A stretch of DNA of 64,000 nucleotides from assembly GCF_016583905.1 (NCBI RefSeq), contig NZ_NRRY01000004.1, forward strand, positions 62,001 to 126,000, given 5' to 3'. A program made the translations under genes and the position numbers. Of the stretch, positions 8,176-16,034 are shown one piece after another; position 1 is the first letter of the stretch; the number at the start of each line of letters is the position of its first letter. Below the pieces are notes generated by a model. That model searched no databases and was not told where the DNA came from. It saw only the letters and a program-made list of their open reading frames with translations. The stretch comes from Lamprobacter modestohalophilus. GTDB taxonomy: Bacteria > Pseudomonadota > Gammaproteobacteria > Chromatiales > Chromatiaceae.

Positions 8176-9324
8176 ATGACACAAAACGCATTCTTCGATG
8201 ACAGCTGGCTCAAACTGCAGCGCGACTACTGGGACGGCCTGGCCAAGATGGGCAGCCAAGCGATGGGCATGGAAAGCAGCCCAGCCAGCAACAGCGCGGC
8301 GGCGCCCTGGCTGGCGGCGATGGAGCAGTGGCGGAAAGCACTCGCGCCAGCGGCATCTGACCCGGCGCGCGACTTCATGCAGCGCTTGATGGACCAGGGC
8401 CAGGCCTACTTCGGCCTCGCCGAGCAATTCACCAAGGGGCTCGGCGACGCTGGCCTCGGCCAAGGCGGCGACACCACCCGCGCTTGGGACTGGCTGAACC
8501 AGACCATCGAGCAGATGCAGAAGGGCTTCAGCGGCATCGGCGCTGACCAAGACGAGAGCCTACGCCGGATGCTCGGCTTCTGGGAGATGCCACTCGACAA
8601 CTGGCAGCGGATGATGTCGTCGCTCTCGCCGATGATGCCCGGCGACATGCTGCGCAACATGCCGAACGGGATGATGCGCGGCCCGATGCAAGAAGGCCTA
8701 GAGCAGATGCTCTCAGCGCCTGGCCTCGGCTATTCGCGCGAGGAGCAGGCCCAATATCAAGACCTGATGCGCGCCGGAATCGACTATCAGCGCGCCTTCC
8801 AAGCCTACAGCGGCTTCTTCAATCAGCTCGGCGTCAAGGCCCTGCACCGGCTGCGCGACCAGCTGCAGCAGAAATCCGAGGCCGGCGAGACCATCAATTC
8901 CGCCCGCGGCCTCTATGACACCTGGGTCGGCTGCTGCGAGGCGGTCTATGCCGATGAGGTCATCACGCCTGAATACTCGCGCGTGCACGGCCAGCTGATC
9001 AACGCTCAGATGGCGCTCAAGCAGCGGCTCTCGATCATGGTCGACGAATCGCTTGGCGCGATGAACATGCCCACCCGCGGCGAGCTGCGCACCCTGCAGG
9101 ACCGCCTGCAGGAGACGCGACGCGAGAACAAAAAGCTGCGCCAAGAGCTGGACCAGATCCAGCGCCGGCTTGCGACTTTGCCAGCAGTCGCGCCGGCCGA
9201 CAGTCAAGCCAAGGCCAGCACAGGTGGATCGACCACCAGTGGCACGAGCACCGGCGCGGCGAAAAAGACCAGCGCCCGCAAGAAGACCGCAGCAAAGCCG
9301 AGCACCCAACCCGACGCCAGCTGA
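8176..9324 (+). CDS. phaE: Class III PHA synthase subunit PhaE
   Basis: PhaE is the non-catalytic partner required by class III PhaC for activity. The 382-residue product has the family's N-terminus with an aromatic-rich start (FFDDSWLKLQRDYWDGLAKM), a helical middle, a coiled-coil stretch at about 300-340 (RLQETRRENKKLRQELDQIQRR) and a Lys/Ala/Thr-rich tail (KKTSARKKTAAK) that may contact granules or nucleic acid. The start ATG at 8176 follows the shared regulatory region. phaC follows after 100 bases on the same strand. Confidence 0.93.
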   Translation: MTQNAFFDDSWLKLQRDYWDGLAKMGSQAMGMESSPASNSAAAPWLAAMEQWRKALAPAASDPARDFMQRLMDQGQAYFGLAEQFTKGLGDAGLGQGGDTTRAWDWLNQTIEQMQKGFSGIGADQDESLRRMLGFWEMPLDNWQRMMSSLSPMMPGDMLRNMPNGMMRGPMQEGLEQMLSAPGLGYSREEQAQYQDLMRAGIDYQRAFQAYSGFFNQLGVKALHRLRDQLQQKSEAGETINSARGLYDTWVGCCEAVYADEVITPEYSRVHGQLINAQMALKQRLSIMVDESLGAMNMPTRGELRTLQDRLQETRRENKKLRQELDQIQRRLATLPAVAPADSQAKASTGGSTTSGTSTGAAKKTSARKKTAAKPSTQPDAS

Positions 9325-9424
9325 TGCCGCATCCTGCGCCTGCTGGTCGTCAGCCAAGCACGGATTAAGAAGGGACACCGCCAAGACGGGTCCGAACCAA
9401 CACGCTATAGAGGAGCGCTGCCCC

Positions 9425-10489
9425 ATGTTTCCGATCGATATCCGCCCCGACAAGCTCGGCGAGGAGATGCTCGACTACAGCCGCAAGCTCGGTCAGGGCA
9501 TGCAGAACCTGCTCGACGCTGGCGACATCGACAGTGGCGTCAGCCCCAAGGATGCCGTCTACCGCGAAGACAAGCTGGTGCTCTACCGCTATCAGCGCCC
9601 AGCCGAGGTGGCCCAGCAGGAGACGCCGCTGCTGGTCGTCTACGCCCTGGTCAACCGGCCCTACATGACCGACATTCAAGAAGACCGCTCGACCATCAAA
9701 GGTCTGCTCGCCACCGGCCAGGACGTCTATCTGATCGACTGGGGCTACCCGGATCAAGCCGACAGCTCGCTGACGCTTGACGACTACATCAACGGCTACA
9801 TCGATCGCTGCGTCGACCACATCCGCCACACCCATGGCGTTGACAAGGTCAACATCTTGGGCATCTGCCAGGGCGGCAGCTTCAGCCTGATGTACAGCGC
9901 GCTGCATCCGGACAAGGTGCGGAACTTGGTGACCATGGTCACCCCGGTCGACTTCAAGACCCCCGACAACATGCTGTCGAACTGGGTGCAGAACGTCGAT
10001 GTCGACCTCGCCGTCGACACCATGGGCAATATTCCGGGCGAGCTGTTGAACTGGAGCTTCCTATCGCTGAAGCCGTTCAGCCTCACCGGCCAGAAGTACG
10101 TGAACATGGTCGACATGCTCGACAAGCCGGAAAAGGCGAAGAACTTCCTGCGCATGGAGCAATGGATCTTCGATAGTCCCGACCAGGCTGGCGAGACCTT
10201 CCGTCAGTTCATCAAGGACTTCTATCAGCAGAACGCCTTCATCAACGGCACCGCCCGCGTCGGCGAGCGCCCGGTCGACCTCAAGCAGATCCGCTGCCCG
10301 GTGCTCAACATCTATGCGCTGCAAGACCATCTGGTGCCGCCGGATGCATCCAAGGCCCTCAATGGCCTGACCGGCAGCGAGGACTACACCGAACTCGCCT
10401 TCCCCGGCGGCCATATCGGCATCTACGTCAGCGGCAAGGCGCAGAAAGAGGTCACGCCGGCCATCGGCGAATGGCTGAACGCACGCTGA
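9425..10489 (+). CDS. phaC: Class III PHA synthase catalytic subunit PhaC
   Basis: PhaC polymerises (R)-3-hydroxyacyl-CoA into PHA on the granule surface. The 354-residue product has an alpha/beta-hydrolase fold with a lipase-like box in which Cys replaces Ser (ILGICQGGS, Cys148), a later Asp in LQDHLVPPD and the catalytic His in GGHIGIYVSG. Length and residues closely match Allochromatium PhaC (355 residues, Cys149). The frame is open upstream into phaE, but ATG 9425 is preceded by GAGGAG and gives the family N-terminus MFPIDIRPDK. It forms an operon with phaE. Confidence 0.96.
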   Translation: MFPIDIRPDKLGEEMLDYSRKLGQGMQNLLDAGDIDSGVSPKDAVYREDKLVLYRYQRPAEVAQQETPLLVVYALVNRPYMTDIQEDRSTIKGLLATGQDVYLIDWGYPDQADSSLTLDDYINGYIDRCVDHIRHTHGVDKVNILGICQGGSFSLMYSALHPDKVRNLVTMVTPVDFKTPDNMLSNWVQNVDVDLAVDTMGNIPGELLNWSFLSLKPFSLTGQKYVNMVDMLDKPEKAKNFLRMEQWIFDSPDQAGETFRQFIKDFYQQNAFINGTARVGERPVDLKQIRCPVLNIYALQDHLVPPDASKALNGLTGSEDYTELAFPGGHIGIYVSGKAQKEVTPAIGEWLNAR

Positions 10490-10514
10490 GCTGAGACTGG
10501 CGATGCGCGCTAAC

Positions 10515-10664
10515 TTAGATGGTGGCCATTGGTGGGCGCATCGGCACCACGCCGTGGCGGTTCATCACTTGCGTAGAGATCATCGTCGTTGAGACATCCG
10601 CACGGCCCCGCAGCTTCTGCGCCGTGCGGATGTCATAGTGCCACCCTCGAGCATCGAGCATCGA
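10515..10664 (-). pseudogene. Decayed C-terminus of a tyrosine recombinase (integron-integrase-like)
   Basis: Minus-strand translation from 10634 to the TAA at 10515-10517 gives 39 residues that include YDIRTAQKL and RADVSTTMISTQVMNRHG. These match the end of integron-type and XerC-like integrases (consensus [27 protein letters not shown]). The nucleophilic Tyr of TMIYTHV is Ser here (codon at 10575-10577). Just upstream, LEGGT is readable in another frame, so a frameshift separates the blocks, and no further integrase sequence could be followed. It sits between the convergent phaC and lrp genes and is a dead remnant of a mobile element. Confidence 0.65.
10593..10634. repeat. Perfect 14-bp inverted repeat inside the recombinase remnant
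   Basis: GACATCCGCACGGC (10593-10606) and GCCGTGCGGATGTC (10621-10634) are exact complements; the 14-base loop can form a further GCAG/CTGC stem. There is no T run on either side, so this is not a classical terminator, although it lies between convergent genes. In the remnant's reading frame it covers the DIRT and GRADV codons, so a quasipalindrome-templated mutation is one explanation. Confidence 0.6.
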
Positions 10665-10748
10665 GCAGTTAAGTGGCAAAAAAATGCCTCTGCTGAGCTT
10701 GGCGTTATCCTCTGATCCGTGCCCGGAACCATGCTGTCAGGTTGTGCC

Positions 10749-11213
10749 CTAGCCGACGGGCAGCGCGGTGCGCTCCAGCACCTGGCGCAGCACGAAGCTC
10801 GAGTGCACCCCTGAGACACCCTCGATGCGCGTGATCTTGTGCAACAACAGCTCCTGATAGGCCTCCATATCACGCACGATCACCTTGAGCTGGTAATCCG
10901 CATCGCGACCGGTGATCAGCGAGCACTCCAGCACTTCCGGCAGCGTCGAGACGATGGCATCGAAGTTGGCAAAGCGCTCCGGCGTATGCCGGTCCATCGA
11001 GATGCTAACGAAGGCGATCAGGCTCAGCCCGAGCTTCTTGGCATCCACCATCGCCCGATAGCCGGCGATGATGCCGGCCTCCTCCAACGCCCGCACCCGG
11101 CGCAGACAGGGCGAGGGTGACAGGCCGATGCGGTCGGCCAGCTCCTGATTGCTGATGCGACCATCGGCTTGCAGGATCTCGAGGATGTGGCGGTCGTAGC
11201 GGTCGAGGGTCAT
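10749..11213 (-). CDS. Lrp/AsnC-family transcriptional regulator
   Basis: The 154-residue product has an N-terminal winged helix-turn-helix (about 5-55, including ILEILQADGRISNQELADRIGLS and LRRVRALEEAGII) and a C-terminal RAM ligand-binding domain (about 65-145). Such proteins sense amino acids or their derivatives and control metabolism genes. The specific ligand is not deducible. Its start codon overlaps the stop codon of the upstream fic gene (ATGA, 11210-11213), so the two are likely translationally coupled, which is unusual for this family. Confidence 0.92.
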   Translation of the reverse strand: MTLDRYDRHILEILQADGRISNQELADRIGLSPSPCLRRVRALEEAGIIAGYRAMVDAKKLGLSLIAFVSISMDRHTPERFANFDAIVSTLPEVLECSLITGRDADYQLKVIVRDMEAYQELLLHKITRIEGVSGVHSSFVLRQVLERTALPVG

Positions 11214-12064
11214 GTCTCCCCGCTGGAGTCCGCCCGCACCCTACGCGCGGCCTGTTGCTCCCGGGCGCCAGCGATGAGTGCCCGCGTCGTCGCGTAAGCC
11301 TCCCGGCAGAAAGCGATGAAGGCTGTCTCAAGCTCTGGCGTTGGCCAGAGACCAGTGCCCGGCGTCACCGGCCCGACGGCGAGCTGGTAATCGGCCAGGG
11401 TCTCGATATACCGCTTGCGCTCACGGACATCGATCACCACCGGTAGATGTCCGGCCCGCAATACAGGCAAGTTGGCGAGCAACCGTGCCATGCGGCCATT
11501 GCCGTCCCAGAACGGATGGATATGCACAAAGCTCAGATGCAGCCTCGCATAGGCGCTGAGCGCCGCGTCCTCGTCCAGCGGCTCCGCACCCAGGCGGTTC
11601 AGCTCCGCGAGCCAAGTGTCCATCACTATTGGCACGTCGGCAGGCGCCGCGTAGTCGATGAAGGTCTGCCGACCATCCTTGGTCACCGCATAGGTTCCGT
11701 TCGGCTCGACCTTCCAGGCACCGAGAGGCTTATAGATGTCCGTGACGAGTCGCGTCTGCACCGCGCGATGCAGATCGAAAAGCCGCGCTGGCGTCACGGG
11801 CCGCGCCGGCCAATCATCGAGCAATCCGTAGAGCAGCTCGATAGCACGGGCGTGACCGACAACCTCTTCATGATCCTTCAGCGGCTTGCCGGAGACCGTA
11901 AGCCCCTCCTCAATGACGAACTTGGTCTCGCCGAGCGTCAGGGTGTTGCCCTCAAGCGCCGTAGAGCCATGGGTCCACAGATCCCGCACCTGGGCCAACA
12001 GCGAACACTGGAGGTCTGGGTCCAGGCCGGCTAGGGGGGCGAGCTTCGGCAAAGGCGTGCTCAT
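11210..12064 (-). CDS. Fic-domain AMPylase-type protein with intramolecular inhibitory motif
   Basis: Fic proteins transfer AMP (or related groups) to hydroxyl side chains of target proteins. The 284-residue product has the catalytic motif HPFWDGNGR at 183-191 with the base His183. An N-terminal inhibitory motif of the (S/T)xxxE(G/N) type is visible as STALEG at 34-39, which places it among self-inhibited (class II) Fic proteins. The flap region precedes the motif. ATG 12064 is chosen because it gives the compact class II architecture; the frame is open to 12220. It lies 31 bases after the YgiT-type gene and overlaps lrp by 4 bases. Target unknown. Confidence 0.88.
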   Translation of the reverse strand: MSTPLPKLAPLAGLDPDLQCSLLAQVRDLWTHGSTALEGNTLTLGETKFVIEEGLTVSGKPLKDHEEVVGHARAIELLYGLLDDWPARPVTPARLFDLHRAVQTRLVTDIYKPLGAWKVEPNGTYAVTKDGRQTFIDYAAPADVPIVMDTWLAELNRLGAEPLDEDAALSAYARLHLSFVHIHPFWDGNGRMARLLANLPVLRAGHLPVVIDVRERKRYIETLADYQLAVGPVTPGTGLWPTPELETAFIAFCREAYATTRALIAGAREQQAARRVRADSSGET

Positions 12065-12095
12065 GTACCTCGTTGCTTGCAAGTTGCGACCATAC

Positions 12096-12332
12096 TCAGA
12101 CGGCGCGCTCCCGCCAGTCCGTGACCTCGACCAGGCTCTGCTTGGCGCGAACCTCCTCGACCACGGCCTCCAGTGCCACGGCGACTGGATCGTCGATCCA
12201 CTCCTCGCCGCATTGATCACAGACTAAGGCTGGGACGTGGCGCACCACCACAACCCCGAAGCCGAGCTCGGCGGTGAACGTTGTCTGACCTGGTTCGCGG
12301 CGGCCACCACAGATAGGGCATGCGGGCTTCAT
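12096..12332 (-). CDS. YgiT-type zinc-finger protein (antitoxin-like)
   Basis: This 78-residue protein has two CxxC pairs (CPIC at 5-8 and CDQC at 38-41) that should bind one zinc, followed by a short helical tail. This is the YgiT/MqsA-N type of small protein usually encoded next to a DUF4258-like or MqsR-like toxin. Its ATG overlaps the stop of the preceding open segment (ATGA, 12329-12332), which encodes the C-terminal part of a DUF4258-like protein. No MqsA-type DNA-binding domain is present. Antitoxin function is inferred from family and arrangement. Confidence 0.75.
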   Translation of the reverse strand: MKPACPICGGRREPGQTTFTAELGFGVVVVRHVPALVCDQCGEEWIDDPVAVALEAVVEEVRAKQSLVEVTDWRERAV

Positions 12333-12502
12333 CTTGGTCTCCTAGTCTTCAAGTCCGGCTCGAAATGGATCTCATCCGGCCGATAAGCAGTGATGATGAA
12401 ACAGGTCTCTGACGTCAGGTCCAGCGCCGCGACCACATGCAGCGGCGGCGGACCTTTTGTGAGTCTAGACGAGGCCGCCTTCCCAGGTCGTTCGGATTCC
12501 GC
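12329..12502 (-). pseudogene. Truncated DUF4258-like toxin remnant
   Basis: The segment between an in-frame TAA (12503-12505) and the TGA at 12329-12331 translates on the minus strand to about 57 residues including PLHVVAALDL and FIITAYRPDEIHFEPDLKTR. The pattern LHVVxALD ... IITAYxPD ... W/FEPDxKTR is the C-terminal half of DUF4258-type proteins that pair with YgiT antitoxins. There is no N-terminal half and no good start codon (a GTG exists at 12436), so the toxin is probably inactivated. The stop still overlaps the antitoxin start. Confidence 0.5.
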
Positions 12503-12519
12503 TTAACGGCTTTTGCGAA

Positions 12520-12563
12520 CCGATTGCGCACCGATTGCGCACCGATTGCGCACCGATTGCGCA
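12520..12563. repeat. Four perfect tandem copies of an 11-bp repeat
   Basis: CCGATTGCGCA occurs four times head to tail (12520-12530, 12531-12541, 12542-12552, 12553-12563) with no mismatch. The period is close to one helical turn, so every copy faces the same side of DNA, as in operator or iteron arrays. It lies upstream of the DUF4258-like/YgiT/fic/lrp minus-strand unit and could be its operator array. It could equally be simple slippage. Confidence 0.9.
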
Positions 12564-13033
12564 CAATCACGTTAGAAAGACAGATTATTGCTTTTCTTTG
12601 ACATATATCTAGCAAGATCGCAAGCATCTATCGAGTGGGTTAGCGCATCCTATCAACCGTCGGCCACAAGCCGGCAGCCAGGGGAAGACCCACAAGGCCA
12701 GACCCCGATCAGGATCACCGGCGGCACCGGATCGACACCTAGCGATCCCGTCGCCGAGCAGGCGCTGCAACCCAGCCCGTTGTGACGAGCCCGGTGCATC
12801 CGGCCCATCGCGCTAGACCGGTACCGACATCGCGCCCGCCGTGCCGCACGCCAGCCTGACTCCGGGCTTGCGCTGCGCCACCGGCGGCAGCGCCCGGTCG
12901 CAGACACCGCTGACAGGTCCGATCGCGCCGGCGATCGATCCGAATCATAGGCCGAGCAGCTTGCCACGCGCCCACTGCCAAGCCGTTTGCTCACAGCCAA
13001 GCCGCTCGCCCACTGCCACAAGGAGCTCGCACC
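12564..13033. other. Intergenic region upstream of leuA
   Basis: About 470 bases without a gene I can support. AT-rich sequence at 12564-12620 could hold a promoter for the minus-strand fic-lrp unit. From about 12960 the words CCCACTGCCA and CAGCCAAGCCG recur loosely, ending with AAGGAG, the leuA ribosome-binding site at 13019-13024. I saw no leucine-rich leader peptide or clear attenuator. Confidence 0.5.
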
Positions 13034-14734
13034 ATGCCCGCCCAACACCACAAATATCGTCCAAGCCAGCCGGTGCCCATCCGCGACCGCACCTGGCCCG
13101 ATCGCCGCATCGAACAGGCCCCGCGCTGGGCCAGTGTCGACCTGCGCGACGGCAACCAAGCCCTGCGCGCGCCGATGAGCGTGGCGCAGAAGCAGCAGCT
13201 CTGGGCCTTGCTGGTCGACATCGGCGTCAAGGAGATCGAGGTCGGTTTCCCGTCGGCCAGCCAGCCGGATTACGACTTCGTGCGCTGGCTGGTGGAGGAG
13301 CGTCAAATACCAGAGGATGTGACCATCCAGGTGCTGGTGCAGGCACGCGCTGACCTGATCGAGCGCACCTTTGCCGCCTTGGATGGGGTGCATCGGGCCA
13401 TTGTCCATGTCTACAACTCGACCTCGCCGGTGCAGCGCGAATGGGTGTTCGGCGCCGATCGCGAGCGGATCAAGGCCATCGCGGTGCAGGGTGCCGAGTG
13501 GGTCCGCAATGAGGCGGCCAAGTATCCCGGCACCGACTGGACCTTTCAGTATTCGCCAGAGAGCTTCTCGCAGACCGAGCCGGACTATGCGGTCGAGGTC
13601 TGCAATGCGGTGGTCGACGTCTGGCAGCCAACACCAGAACGCCCCTGCATCCTGAATCTGCCGGCGACAGTCGAATCGGCCAGCCCGAACGTCTTTGCCG
13701 ATCAGGTTGAATGGTTCTGCCGCCACATCGAGCGGCGCGACAGCGTGATCGTCTCCTTGCATACGCACAATGATCGCGGCGGCGCGGCGGCAGCGGCGGA
13801 GTTGGGCCTATTGGCGGGCGCCGATCGCATCGAGGGCACCCTGCTCGGCAACGGTGAGCGCACCGGCAACTGCGATCTGGTGACGCTGGCGATGAACCTC
13901 TATAGCCAGGGCATCGACCCGCAGCTGGATCTCAGCGATCCGGAGCGGATCATCGCGACCGTCGAGGAGTGCACCGACATCGCCTGCCATCCACGGCATC
14001 CCTGGATCGGCGAGCTGGTCTACACCGCTTTCTCCGGCAGTCATCAGGATGCCATCAACAAGTCGTTGAGACATCAGCGTGCCGAGCACAACCGCGCCCT
14101 GCCGTGGCAGGTCGCCTATCTGCCGATCGATCCGCAGGACCTCGGCCGCAGCTATGAGGCGGTGATCCGCGTCAACAGCCAGTCGGGCAAGGGCGGTATT
14201 GCCTTCGTGCTCGAGCGCGATTATGGGCTGCAGTTACCCCGCTGGGCGCAGCTTGAGCTGGCACCGGTGGTGCAGCGCGCGAGCGAGGAGCAAGGCGGCA
14301 TCATCGACTCGGCCAGCATCCGGGCGCTGTTCGAGGCCCAGTTCATCCAAGATCAAGCGCCGCACCGGCTCGGCGGCTACCGCATCAGCCGCAATGGCCA
14401 TGATCAGATCGAAGCGACCATTGTCAGCGTTGGGCGAGAAGTACAGGAGCAGCGCATCCAAGGCGAAGGTGAGGGCGTGATCGCCGCCTTCGCCGATGCC
14501 TGGAGCCGGGCCTTTGGTCAGACCATCGACGTGCGCGACTACCGCGAGCATGCGATCGGCGCTGGCACCGATGCCGAGGCCGCGGCCTATGTGCAGCTCG
14601 CGATCGACGGCCAGCCGGTCGCCGGCGTCGCCATCGATCGCGATACCGTCAGCGCCTCGCTGAAAGCGGTGCTCTCAGCCCTTAACCGAAGCGCTGGCAT
14701 GGCCAAGAACGTCAGGATGCAGCAGGTTGCTTAG
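13034..14734 (+). CDS. leuA: 2-isopropylmalate synthase, type 2 (LeuA2)
   Basis: This enzyme condenses acetyl-CoA with 2-ketoisovalerate, the first committed step of leucine synthesis. The 566-residue product is the longer type found in yeast and many Actinobacteria and Proteobacteria. The DRE-TIM barrel begins with SVDLRDGNQAL; metal ligands are in SLHTHNDRG; GNGERTGNCD follows. A C-terminal LeuA-dimer regulatory domain (about 430-560) should confer leucine feedback inhibition. ATG 13034 has AAGGAG 9 bases upstream. It stands alone; no leuBCD nearby. Confidence 0.95.
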   Translation: MPAQHHKYRPSQPVPIRDRTWPDRRIEQAPRWASVDLRDGNQALRAPMSVAQKQQLWALLVDIGVKEIEVGFPSASQPDYDFVRWLVEERQIPEDVTIQVLVQARADLIERTFAALDGVHRAIVHVYNSTSPVQREWVFGADRERIKAIAVQGAEWVRNEAAKYPGTDWTFQYSPESFSQTEPDYAVEVCNAVVDVWQPTPERPCILNLPATVESASPNVFADQVEWFCRHIERRDSVIVSLHTHNDRGGAAAAAELGLLAGADRIEGTLLGNGERTGNCDLVTLAMNLYSQGIDPQLDLSDPERIIATVEECTDIACHPRHPWIGELVYTAFSGSHQDAINKSLRHQRAEHNRALPWQVAYLPIDPQDLGRSYEAVIRVNSQSGKGGIAFVLERDYGLQLPRWAQLELAPVVQRASEEQGGIIDSASIRALFEAQFIQDQAPHRLGGYRISRNGHDQIEATIVSVGREVQEQRIQGEGEGVIAAFADAWSRAFGQTIDVRDYREHAIGAGTDAEAAAYVQLAIDGQPVAGVAIDRDTVSASLKAVLSALNRSAGMAKNVRMQQVA

Positions 14735-14754
14735 CCTGTCGCGCATTTTGGTAA

Positions 14755-14775
14755 GCTCAGACAGAGGGTCTGAGC
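14755..14775 (+). repeat. 8-bp hairpin after leuA
   Basis: GCTCAGAC (14755-14762), loop AGAGG, GTCTGAGC (14768-14775). It starts 20 bases after the leuA stop codon, but a purine-rich tract follows rather than T residues. A second small hairpin, GCCT-GTTA-AGGC, follows. Probably an mRNA 3' structure or Rho-assisted end. Confidence 0.5.
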
Positions 14776-14861
14776 AATGCCTGTTAAGGCAGGAGAGGAC
14801 GACGAGATGGACGAGATGCAAGAAGAATGTCCACCGATGGACGGCCAGCCAGCGTACGCCC

Positions 14862-16034
14862 TCAAGGCGCAAAGATCAGCATCACATAAGCGCCGAACAA
14901 GATCAGATGCACCACGCCTTGCAGCACGTTGGTGCGCGGCGCGCTAAAGGTTAGGACTGCAACCAGTAGCGTTGTCACCAGCAACAAGATATCGGTGTCG
15001 TCTAGGCCAAGCTCGACCGGCTTGCCGGTAGCCAAGCTGATGGCCAAAACTGCGGGCACAGTCAGCCCAATGGTCGCCAACACTGAGCCGAGAAAGATAT
15101 TGACCGCGCGCTGGAGCCGATTGGCGAGTGCCGAGCGGACAGCGCCAACGGCCTCGGGCGTCAGCACCAGCACGGCGACCACGAAACCACCCAAGGCCGC
15201 CGGGAGTGAGAGGGTCTCGATGCCATAGTCGATCGGGAGCGCGATCTTCTTCGCCAACAGCACCACCGGCACCAAGTAGGCGAGCAAGAGGACCGCATGC
15301 AGCGGCACTGGACCTGGCTCCTGGGCGTGATGGCCATGTTCCAGCGCGACATCTGACGCGGCATCTGGCGCCATCTCTGTTGCGGCATCTGGCGCAGCCT
15401 CCAGCGCGGCATCGTCGTATCGGAAATAGCCGCGATGGCGAACCGTCTGGATCAACAGAAAGCTGCCGTAGAGGGCGACACTGGCAAGGATCAAGAAGGT
15501 CGCCTGGAAGCCGCTCAGCGTTCTCACCGGCGTCGATTGGGTGAAGTCTGGCAGCACCAGGCTCAGCAAGGCCAGCGGGATGATCACCGAGAGATAGGCA
15601 TTCGCACCCTGCAGGTTATAGCTCTGCTCACCATGGCGCAGCGCACCAAGCAGCAAGGTCAGACCCACCATGCCATTGAGCACAATCATCACCACCGCGA
15701 ACATGGTATCGCGCGCCAGGGTCGGATTGTTGTCGCCGACGAACATCAGCGACGCAATCATCAACACCTCGATCGAGATCACTGCCAGGGTCAGGATGAG
15801 GGTGCCGTAAGGCTCGCCGAGCCGCTCCGCGAGCATGTCCGCGTGATGCACCACCTTGAGCGCAGCCCAGAGGATGGTGCCGAACAGCCAGGCGAACATC
15901 AGCGCGAGCCAAAGCGGATCACTCAGATCCCCGAGCCAGCCCTTGCCGAACACCAGGAACGCCGCGGTGGTGGCCAAAACGAACAGCAACGGCGCCTCAC
16001 TGCGTACCCGATCACCGAGGTCAGCCTTACTCAT
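14862..16034 (-). CDS. chaA: ChaA-type calcium/sodium-proton antiporter
   Basis: An inner-membrane cation/proton exchanger of the CaCA superfamily, expected to export Ca2+ or Na+ (K+) at alkaline pH. The 390-residue product has about eleven membrane spans in two halves. The N-half carries the alpha-repeat GEPYGTLILTLAVISIEV and the C-half its counterpart VVAVLVLTPEAVGAVRSA, both resembling E. coli ChaA. A charged, Ala/Asp-rich cytoplasmic loop with GHHAQ (about 205-240) separates the halves. The start overlaps the thioredoxin stop (ATGA), so the two are co-translated. Confidence 0.9.
   Translation of the reverse strand: MSKADLGDRVRSEAPLLFVLATTAAFLVFGKGWLGDLSDPLWLALMFAWLFGTILWAALKVVHHADMLAERLGEPYGTLILTLAVISIEVLMIASLMFVGDNNPTLARDTMFAVVMIVLNGMVGLTLLLGALRHGEQSYNLQGANAYLSVIIPLALLSLVLPDFTQSTPVRTLSGFQATFLILASVALYGSFLLIQTVRHRGYFRYDDAALEAAPDAATEMAPDAASDVALEHGHHAQEPGPVPLHAVLLLAYLVPVVLLAKKIALPIDYGIETLSLPAALGGFVVAVLVLTPEAVGAVRSALANRLQRAVNIFLGSVLATIGLTVPAVLAISLATGKPVELGLDDTDILLLVTTLLVAVLTFSAPRTNVLQGVVHLILFGAYVMLIFAP

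Noticed and set aside
10593-10634. Bidirectional intrinsic terminator between phaC and lrp
   Set aside because: The stem is perfect, but neither strand has a T run, and it falls inside the readable integrase remnant.
12520-12563. 11-bp repeats as a CRISPR array
   Set aside because: Units are contiguous with no spacers and far too short.
12653-13768. Minus-strand open frame (371 codons) over the leuA start
   Set aside because: Overlaps the conserved leuA coding region; composition is that of a shadow frame.
14777-14947. Small plus-strand frame after leuA starting MPVKAGEDDEMDEM
   Set aside because: Acidic start looks protein-like, but two thirds is antisense to the chaA end and there is no good ribosome-binding context.
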